Both the position numbers and the translations under genes were made by a program. From the NCBI GenBank assembly GCA_963836405.1, contig CAWIJL010000005.1:62001-126000 (forward strand): a stretch of 64,000 bases of DNA, written 5' to 3'. This document shows positions 47,459 to 56,813 of the stretch, piece after piece (positions within the stretch are counted from its first letter, which is position 1; each line of letters opens with the position of its first letter). The DNA is from CAWIJJ01 sp963836405. GTDB lineage: Bacteria; Acidobacteriota; Terriglobia; Bryobacterales; Bryobacteraceae. The notes below the pieces were generated by a model, which saw only the letters and a program-made list of their open reading frames with translations, did not search any database and had not been told where the DNA came from.

Positions 47459-48170
47459 CGCCCGCCTCCGCCATCCTGGAGCTTCGCACCAGCCGCACCA
47501 TCTCCGCATCGGACAGCACGATCAACCCGTCCTCGAGCATCTCCTCGATCGCCTCCGCGGCCGCCGCGATCTTTTCCGGAGTGTCCACCACCGCCACCAT
47601 CACCGGCAGGTCGCGCATCGGATGAAAGAAGGACGCCTTGTGCCGGTGGCCCTTGGCGCCGTATCCAAGAATGCCCCGGTAGACGGTAGCGCCCGCAATG
47701 TCCATCAGGATCAGTTTCTTGACAATGGCATCGTAGAGCGGAGCATCGTGCCATTTGTCCGCCTCTCCCAGAAACACCCGCATCATCCGCGCCGGCCCCT
47801 GCTTCCGTTCGTGCGGAAGGGCGGGTTCGGGCTTGCTCCCTTTCCGCGCGAGCTTCACCACAGTCGTGTCCTGCACTTCGATCAGACCGTCGGAAACCAT
47901 CTCGTACAGCGCCGGCAGAATCTCGTCCACCTTCTCCGCCGTCTCCACGAACTCGATGCGGATCGGCAGGTGCTCGGCCAGCGCCTCGATCTTCGGCGTA
48001 TGCAGCAGGTGGTGCGACCCGAAACCCGAATACGCGCGCGTGGCGGTCGCGCCCGCGACACCCTTGTGCATCAGGAAGGTCATGATCGAATCGTGCAGCG
48101 CCGACAAGTGATGCTGCGTGTCTTCGTTGACGAAGATCGTGACCTTTCGGGCGGGGCCTTTCTTCAGCAT
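47445..48170 (-). CDS. Tandem DUF190 protein (two domains)
   Basis: The 241-aa protein contains two DUF190 domains joined by a charged linker. The first (residues about 5-108) has KKGPARKVTIFVNEDTQHH, GVAGATATRAYSGFG and DTTVVKLARKG. The second (about 125-230) has RMMRVFLGEADKWHDAPLYDA, IAGATVYRGILGYGAKG and DAEMVRLVRS. With the next gene this gives three DUF190 units beside one crcB. It is 16 bases downstream of crcB and translated from the same mRNA. Confidence 0.87.
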   Translation of the reverse strand: MLKKGPARKVTIFVNEDTQHHLSALHDSIMTFLMHKGVAGATATRAYSGFGSHHLLHTPKIEALAEHLPIRIEFVETAEKVDEILPALYEMVSDGLIEVQDTTVVKLARKGSKPEPALPHERKQGPARMMRVFLGEADKWHDAPLYDAIVKKLILMDIAGATVYRGILGYGAKGHRHKASFFHPMRDLPVMVAVVDTPEKIAAAAEAIEEMLEDGLIVLSDAEMVRLVRSSRMAEAGDATG

Positions 48171-48186
48171 TGCGCCTCCCTGTTCA

Positions 48187-48561
48187 TTATCGGCGCGCCC
48201 CCAGCGCCGCGCCCAGCCACACCGCCACGTATCCCAGCAGCACGCTGCCGGTGACGTAGAGCAGGCTCATCCAGCGCTCGCCGTCGCGCACCGTTTGCAG
48301 CGTCTCGTACTCGAAACTCGAAAAGGTTGTGTAGCCGCCCAGAACCCCCACCACCAGAAACAGCCGCCAGTTGGGATGCGGCTGAAAGCGCTCGGTGAAC
48401 AACGTCATGATGAGGCCGATCAGGAACGCGCCGCTGATGTTGATCAGGAACGTGCCCATGGGAAACCGGCCGCCGTACCTCGCCATGATCCAGGTGCCCA
48501 GCGTATAGCGGGCCAGGCCTCCGAAACCCGCGCCGGCCAGCACTACCAGGTATTTTTCCAA
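48187..48561 (-). CDS. crcB: Fluoride channel CrcB/Fluc
   Basis: The 124-aa protein with four helices forms a dual-topology dimeric fluoride channel. Family signatures are GGLARYTLG, FLINISGAFLIGLI (with the conserved Asn) and GVLGGYTTFSSFEYET (TM3 break, TTFSSF). A TTG start is preceded by GGAAGGAG ten bases upstream. No fluoride riboswitch consensus was found in the 50 bases upstream. It heads the operon with two DUF190 genes. Confidence 0.92.
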   Translation of the reverse strand: MEKYLVVLAGAGFGGLARYTLGTWIMARYGGRFPMGTFLINISGAFLIGLIMTLFTERFQPHPNWRLFLVVGVLGGYTTFSSFEYETLQTVRDGERWMSLLYVTGSVLLGYVAVWLGAALGARR

Positions 48562-48612
48562 TCGTCCGAATCTCCTTCCGCCGATCGCGGAGCACGTCGA
48601 CGATTGACGGCT

Positions 48613-49425
48613 TCAATTGCCCGTCGGCGGTTCCACGTGGTCCACCACCCAGTATTCCACCGGGCCGGTGGTTTTCGTGAGGCGCAATCCAAACTCCTTC
48701 CGCAACATCGAAATGAGCAGGCCTGTGCCGTCCGCGCCGAGTCCCGGCGCAGGCGGCCGCCCGTCCAGCGGTTCCGGGGCGCTCCACTTCACATCGAAAT
48801 CGTAGTAGCCGGTAAGTCCTGTCTTGTCGTTCACCGGCCGCTTCAGAAAGATAGTCAACGCGTTCGCGATACCCCTCATCGTCGACTTCTTCCCGATCAT
48901 CCGTCCGCCGCTGTTCCCGGCCGCCGCGCCCACAAACCCTTCCTTCTGCGGAGGCACGGGCGGATCCACTGCCTGAATCTTGAGGCCGCCCTTTTCCACT
49001 TCCAGATCCAGCACCGCTTCCTGGCGGGTTTCGGTGTGCAGCTTCAACTGAAAACGGTCCTCGAGCATCGCCCGCATCATCCGGCGTACCTGTTCGCGAT
49101 TCTCGGCCGGCGGCAGCAGGGGGAAGCCCGCCGCAGGTTTGGCCGCCACCGAGTAGGACTCCTCTTTCGCCCAATTCGGCAGTCCGGCCAGTTGCAGCGA
49201 CGGGTTCTTCACGTCGTAGGCGAAGCTGATCATGAACATCAGCAGTGTTCGCGAATCGATGTATTGTCCGCCCGGCCGCACCGGCGTGAAGTCCATTTCC
49301 CGCAAGGTCGGCGGCGCATCCCGAGGCACCGGGCGGATCGACACCACTTCGAACTGTTGAGCCCCCAGAGCCGCTGCCGAAACCAACGCCACGCACGCGA
49401 TGCGCTTCCAAAGCCCGGATCGCAT
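48613..49425 (-). CDS. TIGR03435-like secreted protein
   Basis: The 270-aa exported protein has a signal peptide (MRSGLWKRIACVALVSAAALGA). The Solibacter-type pattern then follows: QFEVVSIRPVP, LLMFMISFAYDV, RMMRAMLEDRFQLKLHTETRQ, DKTGLTGYYDFDVKW and KEFGLRLTKTTGPVEYWVVDHVEPP. This family is greatly expanded in Solibacter and relatives; its function is unknown. AGGAGG lies six bases upstream of the start. Confidence 0.9.
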   Translation of the reverse strand: MRSGLWKRIACVALVSAAALGAQQFEVVSIRPVPRDAPPTLREMDFTPVRPGGQYIDSRTLLMFMISFAYDVKNPSLQLAGLPNWAKEESYSVAAKPAAGFPLLPPAENREQVRRMMRAMLEDRFQLKLHTETRQEAVLDLEVEKGGLKIQAVDPPVPPQKEGFVGAAAGNSGGRMIGKKSTMRGIANALTIFLKRPVNDKTGLTGYYDFDVKWSAPEPLDGRPPAPGLGADGTGLLISMLRKEFGLRLTKTTGPVEYWVVDHVEPPTGN

Positions 49426-49710
49426 CCCACACCTCCTCGAAATCCCAACCGCATTCTATCGCGCCGGCCAATCCTTAACCGGCCTAACCGGCTCATTTTC
49501 CGCGTATGCGATCCCATTCAGTCGGCCCTTGAGGACGCTGCAAAATCGGCCTGAACCGCCAGGCCATTAATTGGCTTCCCTGGCACGGGTTCTCTCCGGG
49601 CGCGATTGCCGTTAACGCCGCTGGCACCAGACTCAACCCCGGTTGGCTTGCGGTGACCTCGTCTTTCAGCCGACGCCTCGGCTGTTGTCTCATATTTAAT
49701 ACACTACAAC

Positions 49711-49986
49711 GTGCGGCCAATCGTCTTTCACCCCAAGGCGAGGGATGAAATTCGCCGGTTCCCAAAGGAGCCGCGATCCCGCTTGGGCAGGGGGCTGTTT
49801 CGGCTGCAAATGGGCGAGACCCTCGCGATGCCACTATCGAGACCGATGCCGACGGTAGCCCCAGGGGTATCGGAACTCCGTGTGAGGGGCAAGGACGGGG
49901 GTGTTCTATTTCACCGCTACCGCAACCCGCGTCCTCGTGTTCCACGCCTTTACGCATCCTTGCGTCACTCGGGTACAGGGTGAAAG
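49711..49986 (+). pseudogene. RelE/HigB-like toxin, frameshifted
   Basis: From a GTG start the frame reads a Gp49/HigB-like toxin (IVFHPKARDEIRRFPKEPRS, LRVRGKDG). After a G-run at 49896-49901 the continuation VFYFTATATRVLVFHAFT lies in another frame. A single base change in that run explains it. The expected C-terminal KKTQ-type motif is missing and no antitoxin gene follows, so the module is likely dead. A TACACT box lies five bases before the GTG. Confidence 0.6.
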
Positions 49987-50126
49987 TGTCGGTAGTCAAG
50001 TCGGTGACAGCGGCGTAGGGAAGTTGGCGGACGCGCACCGGAAATACCATACCGGCCAACTGACCCACTCGCGGCCGGCCCACTGGCAGGTGGACGCTAC
50101 AGTGACAGAAGGATGATGCGTCGGCC

Positions 50127-50528
50127 ATGAGAACGGAATTGTTGCGATTCAACGGTGCCGTCGAGCGGGATCCCGCCATCGATGTCTGGATGGAAGAACA
50201 CTCAGGTGAATTGGGACCTATCGCGCATCGGTGGTTTGAGGTGATGCGAAAATGTGGGGACGAAGTCCGCGAGCTCCTGCATGACGGCTGTCCGGTTGCC
50301 TGTTTGGGAGATGCGCCTTTCGGCTACGTGAATGTATTCACCTCGCACGTGAACGTGGGGTTCTTTCACGGCGCAACGCTGCCGGATCCGGCCCGCCTGT
50401 TGCAAGGCGCCGGCAAGTTCATGCGCCATGTGAAGCTGAGACCGGGAACCGCCCCCAACGCGCCGGCGCTCCGCACTCTCATCCATGCCGCGTACTCCGA
50501 TATCAAAGCGCGTGTCGAAAACGGGTAG
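50127..50528 (+). CDS. DUF1801-type protein
   Basis: The 133-aa soluble protein has the YdhG/DUF1801 pattern: HRWFEVMRKCGDEVRELLHDGCPVACLGDAPFGYVNVF, SHVNVGFFHGATLPDP and LLQGAGKFMRHVKL. Members of the fold include the iron-chaperone frataxin-like Fra; the role here is unknown. It lies between the broken toxin and the CocE-type hydrolase gene, alone on its transcript as far as can be seen. Confidence 0.8.
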   Translation: MRTELLRFNGAVERDPAIDVWMEEHSGELGPIAHRWFEVMRKCGDEVRELLHDGCPVACLGDAPFGYVNVFTSHVNVGFFHGATLPDPARLLQGAGKFMRHVKLRPGTAPNAPALRTLIHAAYSDIKARVENG

Positions 50529-50589
50529 TTACTGCTCTCGCTGACGCCTGTTCCGAGCCACGACCGTCAGAGTGATCGCGCCCGTCCGC

Positions 50590-50595
50590 TAGAAT
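50590..50595 (+). promoter_or_regulatory. TAGAAT box, six bases before the start codon
   Basis: TAGAAT ends six bases upstream of the ATG at 50602, without Shine-Dalgarno sequence and without a clear -35 element. It has the same geometry as five other genes in this window. Confidence 0.5.
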
Positions 50596-50601
50596 CGTGG
50601 A

Positions 50602-52500
50602 ATGCGACTGTTCCGTACGAATGCCGTCCTGCTCGCCCTCCTCAGCGCCATCGCCGCACAAGCACAGCCAGGCGGCGATATTCCGAAGACGTTCACCATT
50701 CCTCAGACGAGCTACGACTATGTCAAGCGCGAGGTGATGATCCCAATGCGGGACGGCGTCCGGCTGCACACCGTCATCGTCGTACCCAAGTCGGCGAAGG
50801 ATGCGCCCATGGTGCTGACGCGAACGCCGTACAACGCATCCAGACGCGCTTCGCGGAGCGAGAGCCCGCACATGCTCGCGGCGCTGCCTCTCAGCGACGA
50901 GGTGTTTGTGAAGGGCGGCTACATTCGCGTGTATCAGGACGTGCGCGGCAAGTACGGCTCCGAGGGCGAGTACGTGATGACGAAACCGGTGCGCGGGCCG
51001 CTGAACCAGACCGGCACCGATCACGCAACCGACGCCTGGGACACCATCGATTGGCTGGTGAAGAATGTGCCCGAGTCGAACGGGCGCGTGGGTATGATCG
51101 GATCTTCGTATGAGGGCTTCACGGTCGTGATGGCGCTGCTCGAACCGCATCCGGCATTGAAGGTCGCGGTGCCCGAGAGTCCCATGGTCGACGGGTGGAT
51201 GGGCGACGACTGGTTCCACTACGGCGCCTTCCGGCAGACAAATTTCGACTACTTTGTGGGGCAGACGACGAAGCGCGGCGAAGGCGGCCAAATCGTGCGC
51301 GGCATGTATGACGACTACGACGCGTTTCGTCGCGCCGGGTCGGCCGGCGAATTTGCCCGGCAGCACGGACTGGAACAGTTGCCGTGGAACCAGAAAGTCA
51401 CGGAACATCCAGCCTACGACGCGTTCTGGCAGGGCCAGGCGCTCGACCGGCTCGTCGCCCAGCGGCCCGCGGCGGTTCCGACCATGTGGCTGCAAGGGCT
51501 TTGGGACCAGGAGGACATGTGGGGCGCCATCCACTGCTATCTGGCGCTGAAGAAGGCCGGACAGGTTGACCACAATTACCTGGTGATGGGACCTTGGCGG
51601 CATAGCCAGGTCAACGCGGAAGGTTACTCCCTGGGGCCTCTGCGCTGGGATGGCGATACCACCGCCCAGTTCCGGCAGGATGTGCTGCGGCCGTTCTTCG
51701 ATCGGTACCTGAAGAGCGGCGCGCCCAAGGCCGACACACCGAAAGTCCTGATCTATAACACGGGCGAGAATCATTGGGACCGGCTGCCGGCCTGGCCTCT
51801 GGCGTGCGACGAGGGGTGCGCGGCGCCCATGAAGCCGCTGTACTTGCAGTCGGGATTCACTCTTTCATTCGACAAGCCGGCGGAGAACGGGGCCGCCGCC
51901 GATTCCTACGTCTCCGATCCGGCAAAACCCGTGCCCTATTTGCCGCGCCCCGTGCGTTTCCGCGACAGCGAGCGTTGGCGGACCTGGCTGCTCGCCGATC
52001 AACGGTCCGTGGAGGACCGGCCCGACGTGCTGACGTACGCAACCCCGGTGCTCACCGAGCCGGTGCGAATCAGCGGCGCCCCCGTGGCCGACCTTTTCGC
52101 GGCGACAACCGGCACCGATGCGGATTGGGTGATGAAGCTCATCGACGTGTATCCGGACGAAGTTCCAAGCCAGCCGGAGATGGGCGGCTACGAGTTGGCG
52201 GTGGCGATGGATATCTTCCGCGGACGATACCGCGACAGCTTCGAAGTCCCCTCGGCGATTCCGGCCGGGAAACCGCAGCGGTACCGGTTCGTATTACCCA
52301 CCACCAATCATGTGTTTCTGCCGGGTCATCGCATCATGGTCCAGATACAATCGACCTGGTTCCCGCTGTACGACCGCAATCCGCAAACGTTCGTCCCGAA
52401 TATCTTCTTTGCCAGGCCGGCCGATTATGTGAAAGCCACGCAGTCGGTGTACCGGTCTGCGGATATGGCCAGCAGCGTCTGGCTGCCAGTCGCGCCTTGA
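50602..52500 (+). CDS. CocE/NonD family hydrolase, exported
   Basis: The 632-aa protein has a signal peptide (MRLFRTNAVLLALLSAIAAQA). An alpha/beta-hydrolase domain of the X-Pro dipeptidyl-peptidase S15 class follows (VMIPMRDGVRLHTVIVVPK, nucleophile Ser169 in GSSYEG). The C-terminal jelly-roll domain (ADLFAATTGTDADWVMKLIDVYPD, GHRIMVQIQSTWFP) is the one found in CocE and alpha-amino-acid ester hydrolases. It likely cleaves esters or amides of amino acids outside the cell; the substrate is unknown. Confidence 0.92.
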   Translation: MRLFRTNAVLLALLSAIAAQAQPGGDIPKTFTIPQTSYDYVKREVMIPMRDGVRLHTVIVVPKSAKDAPMVLTRTPYNASRRASRSESPHMLAALPLSDEVFVKGGYIRVYQDVRGKYGSEGEYVMTKPVRGPLNQTGTDHATDAWDTIDWLVKNVPESNGRVGMIGSSYEGFTVVMALLEPHPALKVAVPESPMVDGWMGDDWFHYGAFRQTNFDYFVGQTTKRGEGGQIVRGMYDDYDAFRRAGSAGEFARQHGLEQLPWNQKVTEHPAYDAFWQGQALDRLVAQRPAAVPTMWLQGLWDQEDMWGAIHCYLALKKAGQVDHNYLVMGPWRHSQVNAEGYSLGPLRWDGDTTAQFRQDVLRPFFDRYLKSGAPKADTPKVLIYNTGENHWDRLPAWPLACDEGCAAPMKPLYLQSGFTLSFDKPAENGAAADSYVSDPAKPVPYLPRPVRFRDSERWRTWLLADQRSVEDRPDVLTYATPVLTEPVRISGAPVADLFAATTGTDADWVMKLIDVYPDEVPSQPEMGGYELAVAMDIFRGRYRDSFEVPSAIPAGKPQRYRFVLPTTNHVFLPGHRIMVQIQSTWFPLYDRNPQTFVPNIFFARPADYVKATQSVYRSADMASSVWLPVAP

Positions 52501-52587
52501 TCCGATGGCGCAGCGCTGCGCCCAGCGTGCCGCCTACACGCCGCTCCGATGGCCTTCGATCGCGAACAACCGGATTCTGCCACTGGT

Positions 52588-52627
52588 CTGCGAGCCGCGC
52601 ACGTCAGTAAGCATCTGTTTCGATTTT
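52588..52627 (+). repeat. 40-bp unit, left of the insertion sequence
   Basis: The unit beginning ctgcgagccgcgcac and ending tttcgatttt is closely matched by 54669-54708. Without the insertion sequence the two units would be adjacent, forming a tandem array whose outer edges both read GATTyCTGCCACT. Confidence 0.7.
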
Positions 52628-52632
52628 CTGCC

Positions 52633-54668
52633 ACTAACCTGACTTTCGCACTTCGCGGAGTTTTTCCGACTCAGCCGAACTATATTTGCTTTGCCTGCAA
52701 CAACCACCATGCTAAAAAGGCCCGAAATGGCCTGAGTGAAGACCTACCCTCTTTTCTTTCGACTGGACTTCTGGCATTCTGCTGCTTCTCATGTTTCTGC
52801 GAAGCACTCCGCGAAAGAAGGACGGCAAGATTCACCGCTACTTCAGCATCGTGGAGAATCGGCGGGTAGCGGGCTCGCGGATCGTGCAGCGGACCGTATT
52901 GTATTTGGGAGAGATCAACGACCAGCAGCAAGCCGCCTGGCGGCACACGTTGCAGGTGTTCGACGAAGACGAGCAAGACTACCGAACCATGAGCTTGTTC
53001 CCGGAGGACCGGGAAGTGCCAGCCGATGCGTTGGACAGCACCCAGGTGAAGTTGAGCGGCCTGGAATTGCGGAGACCGCGCAGCTACGGCGCTTGCTGGC
53101 TGGGGTGTGAGTTATGGCAACAACTCGGGCTGGATGAGTTTTGGCGGGAGCGCTTGCCGGAAGCGCGCGAGGCGGTGAGTTGGGAGAAGGTGTTGCAGTT
53201 ACAGGTAGTGAATTGCCTGCTCGACCCGGGCAGTGATTACAGCCTGCACCGGCAGTGGTACGTCGATACGGCGATGGACGAGCTATTGGAAACGGACTTC
53301 GCCGTGGCCGCCAAGGATCGGCTGTATCGCTGTCTGGATCGGGTACTGCCACACAAACAGGAGTTATTTGTCTGGCTGAAGCAGAAGTGGGCTGATTTGT
53401 TCCAGTCCGATTTCGAGGTGCTGCTCTACGATTTGACCAGTACGTACTTCGAAGGCGAGATGGAACAGAACCCAAAAGCCAAGCGCGGGTACAGCCGGGA
53501 CAAGAGACCGGATTGTCTGCAATTAGTGATCGCCTTGGTGGTGACGACCGATGGGCTTCCCCTGGCCTATGAAGTGATGAAGGGCAACACATCGGATCGC
53601 ACCACACTGCCAGGTTTTCTGAAGAAGATCGAGGAGACTTACGGCAAAGCGCGGCGGGTGTGGGTGATGGATCGTGGCGTTCCTACCGAAGCCATTCTGA
53701 AAGACATGCGTGATCCCCAACGGCAGACGTTCTATCTGGTGGGCACACCCAAGAGCAAGATTAACCAGCATGAAAAGAAATGGCTGGATCTGCCGTGGCA
53801 AAAGGTCCGCGACTCGGTGGAAGTGAAGCTGTATGAGCACGAGGGCGAACTCTACGTGCTGGCCAAAAGCGGTGGGCGGCAGGCCAAGGAGAACGCTATG
53901 CGGCGCAAGCGACTGGTCCGCTTGGTGCGCAAGTTGCGGGCGATGCGCAAGAGTCTGCCGAAGCGCGATCAACTGCTGTTGCGCGTCGGGGCCGCCAAGA
54001 AAGAAGCCGGCCGGGCCTTCGGGTTCGTGAAGATTCAGATGCCGTCAGCGGACCAAGCGGTTACTCGCGAGACTTTCTCCTTTGAGGTGGACAAGGTCAA
54101 GTTGAAGGCTGCGGAACAACGCGACGGCCACTATCTGTTGCGCAGCAACCTCACCGGCGAAGATCCAGCGGTGTTGTGGACGCGCTACGTACAACTGACG
54201 CAAATCGAGAGCGTGTTCCGCTCGGTAAAAAGCGAACTGAGCATCCGGCCCATCGGTCATCAACTGGAACGTCGGGCCGACGCGCACATTCTGATTGCGT
54301 TTCTGGCGTACAGTCTGCAGGTCACTCTGAAGCAACGGCTGATGATGCACGCGCCGGGACTGACACCGGCGGCCGTGTTCGAAAAGCTGGCGACCATTCA
54401 GATGGTGGAGGTCTGGATTCCACTGGTGGACGGTCGTCAGCTGGTGATGCCGCGTCATACCCAGCCGGAGCCGGACGTGCAAGCCTTACTGAACCAAATT
54501 CGGATCACGCTTCCGCCTCAGCCACCGCCGCGGATCAAGGCATCCCAAATCCCGCCAAAAAACGCGCCGGCCCCACCCTTCTTTGTAGTGAAGACCTAGC
54601 CAAACGCTTTGCTGATTCTGCACAACTTAGCTCTGCCAAAACCCTCGAAGTGCGAAAGTTAGGTTAAT
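52633..54668 (+). mobile_element. IS1634-like insertion sequence, complete
   Basis: The 2036-bp element has near-perfect terminal inverted repeats of about 23 bp (outer ends actaacct and aggttaat, two mismatches). It is flanked by the five-base direct repeat CTGCC (52628-52632 and 54669-54673), the likely target duplication. It encodes one intact transposase, so it may be active. It is inserted precisely at the boundary between two 40-bp tandem units. Confidence 0.85.
52791..54599 (+). CDS. IS1634-family DDE transposase
   Basis: The 602-aa transposase has N-terminal KIHRYFSIVENRRVAGSRIV and HTH regions, typical of the family. The catalytic acidic residues lie in LLYDLTSTYFEGE (D), VWVMDRGVPTE (D) and QLTQIESVFRSVKSELSIRPI (E, YREK-like region). 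The C-terminus LIAFLAYSLQVTLKQRL is also characteristic. The frame is intact from ATG to stop inside the inverted repeats. Codon usage is less GC-skewed than in neighbours, as expected for mobile DNA. Confidence 0.9.
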   Translation: MFLRSTPRKKDGKIHRYFSIVENRRVAGSRIVQRTVLYLGEINDQQQAAWRHTLQVFDEDEQDYRTMSLFPEDREVPADALDSTQVKLSGLELRRPRSYGACWLGCELWQQLGLDEFWRERLPEAREAVSWEKVLQLQVVNCLLDPGSDYSLHRQWYVDTAMDELLETDFAVAAKDRLYRCLDRVLPHKQELFVWLKQKWADLFQSDFEVLLYDLTSTYFEGEMEQNPKAKRGYSRDKRPDCLQLVIALVVTTDGLPLAYEVMKGNTSDRTTLPGFLKKIEETYGKARRVWVMDRGVPTEAILKDMRDPQRQTFYLVGTPKSKINQHEKKWLDLPWQKVRDSVEVKLYEHEGELYVLAKSGGRQAKENAMRRKRLVRLVRKLRAMRKSLPKRDQLLLRVGAAKKEAGRAFGFVKIQMPSADQAVTRETFSFEVDKVKLKAAEQRDGHYLLRSNLTGEDPAVLWTRYVQLTQIESVFRSVKSELSIRPIGHQLERRADAHILIAFLAYSLQVTLKQRLMMHAPGLTPAAVFEKLATIQMVEVWIPLVDGRQLVMPRHTQPEPDVQALLNQIRITLPPQPPPRIKASQIPPKNAPAPPFFVVKT

Positions 54669-54708
54669 CTGCCGAGCCGCGCACATTAGTATGCGTCCCT
54701 TTCGATTT
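54669..54708 (+). repeat. 40-bp unit, right of the insertion sequence
   Basis: Partner of 52588-52627 (about 30 of 40 bases the same). It is followed by the partial unit ctgccactt. The first five bases double as the right target-site copy. Confidence 0.7.
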
Positions 54709-54810
54709 CTGCCACTTGCCTGCCGTCCCCAACGCTCGCATCCCGCACATCGCGGCCCGCACCCCCCACGCATCCTGGAAATGCGGCTGCCCTTGTGCTA
54801 AGTGTGGCCC

Positions 54811-56724
54811 ATGCACCGACGCGAATTCCTGACGGGCCTCGGCGTTGGCGGCTACTCGCTGGTCGTTCTCGCCGACCAGCTTCCGCCCGCCGCGCCCTCG
54901 CGCAGGGACTTCGAACGCGTGGCGCCGGCAAACGCGCCGCTCGGCCTCGCGGGCGCCGAACCGCACATGCGCTTCGTGGAACTTGAAACCGACGTCCTCG
55001 TTGCCGGCGGCGGTCTCGCCGGCGTCTGCGCAGCCATCGCGGCCGCCCGCCACGGCGCAAAAGTCGTCCTCGTGCAAGACCGTTCCCGCCTCGGCGGCAA
55101 CTCCTCCAGCGAAGTCAAAATGCACGTGGTCGGCGCCGATTGCCACACCGGCCGCAAGGGCTGGCGCGAAAGCGGCCTCATCGAGGAGATCCGCCTCGAG
55201 GATGCCGTGCGCAACCCCCAGCGCTGTTTCGAAATGTGGGACCTCGGCCTCTATGACAAGGTTGTCAGCGAACCTGACATCACGCTGCTTCTCGAAAGCG
55301 TCCTCTACTCCGCGAAGGTCGAGCAGGGCGCCATCCGCGAGGCCATGGTGCGCTGCGATAAGAGCGAGCACCTCTACCGCGTGCGCGCCAAAATCTTCAT
55401 CGATTGCACCGGCGATTCGCGCCTCGGCCTCGAAGCCGGCGCCGACATGCGCGAGGGCAGGGAAGCGCGCGCCGAATTCAACGAATCGCTCGCGCCCGAA
55501 AAGGCCGATCTCGAAACCCTCGGCAGCAGCATTCTCTTCACCTCCCGGCTGCACGACCGCCCCATGCCGTTCCGTGCGCCGCTGTGGGCCCGCAAGGTCA
55601 CCAAAGAGGCGCTGCGCTTCCGCCAGATTTCCAGTTGGGAATACGGCTATTGGTGGGTCGAATGGGGCGGCAACATCAATATCGTCCGGGACAACGAACG
55701 CATTCGTTTCGAGCTGCTCTCCATCGTGTTCGGCGTCTGGGACTACATCAAGAACTCCGGCAATCATCCGTCCAGCGAGCGCTGGGCCCTCGATTGGATC
55801 GGCGCCATGCCCGGAAAGCGCGGCAGCCGCCGCCTCGTGGGCGACCATATCCTCACCGAGCACGACCTGCTGCGCGGCGCCTTCCCCGACGCCGTCGCCA
55901 TCGGCGGCTGGCCCATGGACGACCACCCGCCCGGAGGTTTCGACCGCCCCGACCTGCCGCCCAACCGCGTCCTGCGCAGCGACCGCGTCTTCCACATTCC
56001 GTTCCGCTCCCTCTACAGCCGGAATATCGGCAACCTGATGATGGCCGGCCGCAACATCAGCGCCACCCACGCGGCCTTCACTTCCACGCGCGTGATGGCC
56101 ACCTGCGCCGTGATCGGGCAGGCGGTGGGCACCGCCGCGGCCCTCTGCGCCGCTGCCGGAATCGCCCCGCGCCGCCTCGGCCAGGACAGGATCGGCGAAT
56201 TGCAACAGGCCCTCCTCCGCGACGACCAGACCATTCGCGACCTCCCCAACTCCGACCCATCCGACCTGGCCAGGCAAGCCCAAGCCACCGCCTCCCGAGG
56301 CAATGCCGCCATCCTCCTCGACGGCCACGTTCGCGACATCCCCGAAACCGGCGAGGTCCACCAGTGGAACACCCGCCTCGGACCCGACGGCGCATGGGTC
56401 GAACTGCGTTGGGACCGCCCCCGCCGCATTTCTGAAGTGCAGCTCACCTTCGATTCCGGCTTCCAGCGCCAGTTGACCCTCTCCGCCAGCGACAGCACCA
56501 ACCAAACTGTGCTCCGCGCCCCGCAACCGGAAACCGTCCGTGACTACCGTCTCTCATTCCGCGCGGAAGGCGGCTGGAAAGAACTCGCCAGCGTCGCCGG
56601 CAATTACCAGCGCCTCAACCGCCGCCGCTTTGCCGCCATCGAAACCGACGCCCTGCGAATAGACATAACCGCCACCAACGGAGACGCCCTCGCCCGCATC
56701 TTCGAAATCCGCTGCTACGCCTGA
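54811..56724 (+). CDS. FAD-dependent oxidoreductase with C-terminal beta-domain, exported
   Basis: The 637-aa protein has a twin-arginine-like signal (HRREFLTGLGVGGYSLVVLA). An FAD_oxidored domain follows, with the FAD-binding motif DVLVAGGGLAGVCAAIAAARHGAKVVLVQDR and RSRLGGNSSSE. MAGRNISATHAAFTSTRVMATCAVIGQAVGTAAALC is the typical end of this family. The last 140 residues form a beta-sandwich resembling discoidin-like sugar-binding domains (WVELRWDRPRRISEVQLTFDS). The family is often linked to carbohydrate or xanthan-like degradation. The substrate is unknown. The start was set at the second Met because the signal begins there. Confidence 0.87.
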   Translation: MHRREFLTGLGVGGYSLVVLADQLPPAAPSRRDFERVAPANAPLGLAGAEPHMRFVELETDVLVAGGGLAGVCAAIAAARHGAKVVLVQDRSRLGGNSSSEVKMHVVGADCHTGRKGWRESGLIEEIRLEDAVRNPQRCFEMWDLGLYDKVVSEPDITLLLESVLYSAKVEQGAIREAMVRCDKSEHLYRVRAKIFIDCTGDSRLGLEAGADMREGREARAEFNESLAPEKADLETLGSSILFTSRLHDRPMPFRAPLWARKVTKEALRFRQISSWEYGYWWVEWGGNINIVRDNERIRFELLSIVFGVWDYIKNSGNHPSSERWALDWIGAMPGKRGSRRLVGDHILTEHDLLRGAFPDAVAIGGWPMDDHPPGGFDRPDLPPNRVLRSDRVFHIPFRSLYSRNIGNLMMAGRNISATHAAFTSTRVMATCAVIGQAVGTAAALCAAAGIAPRRLGQDRIGELQQALLRDDQTIRDLPNSDPSDLARQAQATASRGNAAILLDGHVRDIPETGEVHQWNTRLGPDGAWVELRWDRPRRISEVQLTFDSGFQRQLTLSASDSTNQTVLRAPQPETVRDYRLSFRAEGGWKELASVAGNYQRLNRRRFAAIETDALRIDITATNGDALARIFEIRCYA

Positions 56725-56813
56725 TTCTCGCTGACGGCGAAATGCAGAGCCGCAATTCGATACCATCGACATCGACGGTGCCCGGGACGCCCGCCCGGAT
56801 GGCCCATGCATTC

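Noticed and set aside
48562..48612. Fluoride riboswitch upstream of crcB
   Set aside because: The region is only about 50 bases and lacks the conserved crcB-motif segments.
49896..49901. Programmed frameshift in the toxin gene at the G-run
   Set aside because: The C-terminal part after the shift does not continue as a normal toxin and there is no antitoxin gene, so decay or an indel is simpler.
56554..56813. Extension of the ADOP frame to 56554
   Set aside because: It runs into the 3' end of the FAD oxidoreductase gene; the family ending LRYE-stop is found at 56814-56816 in another frame.
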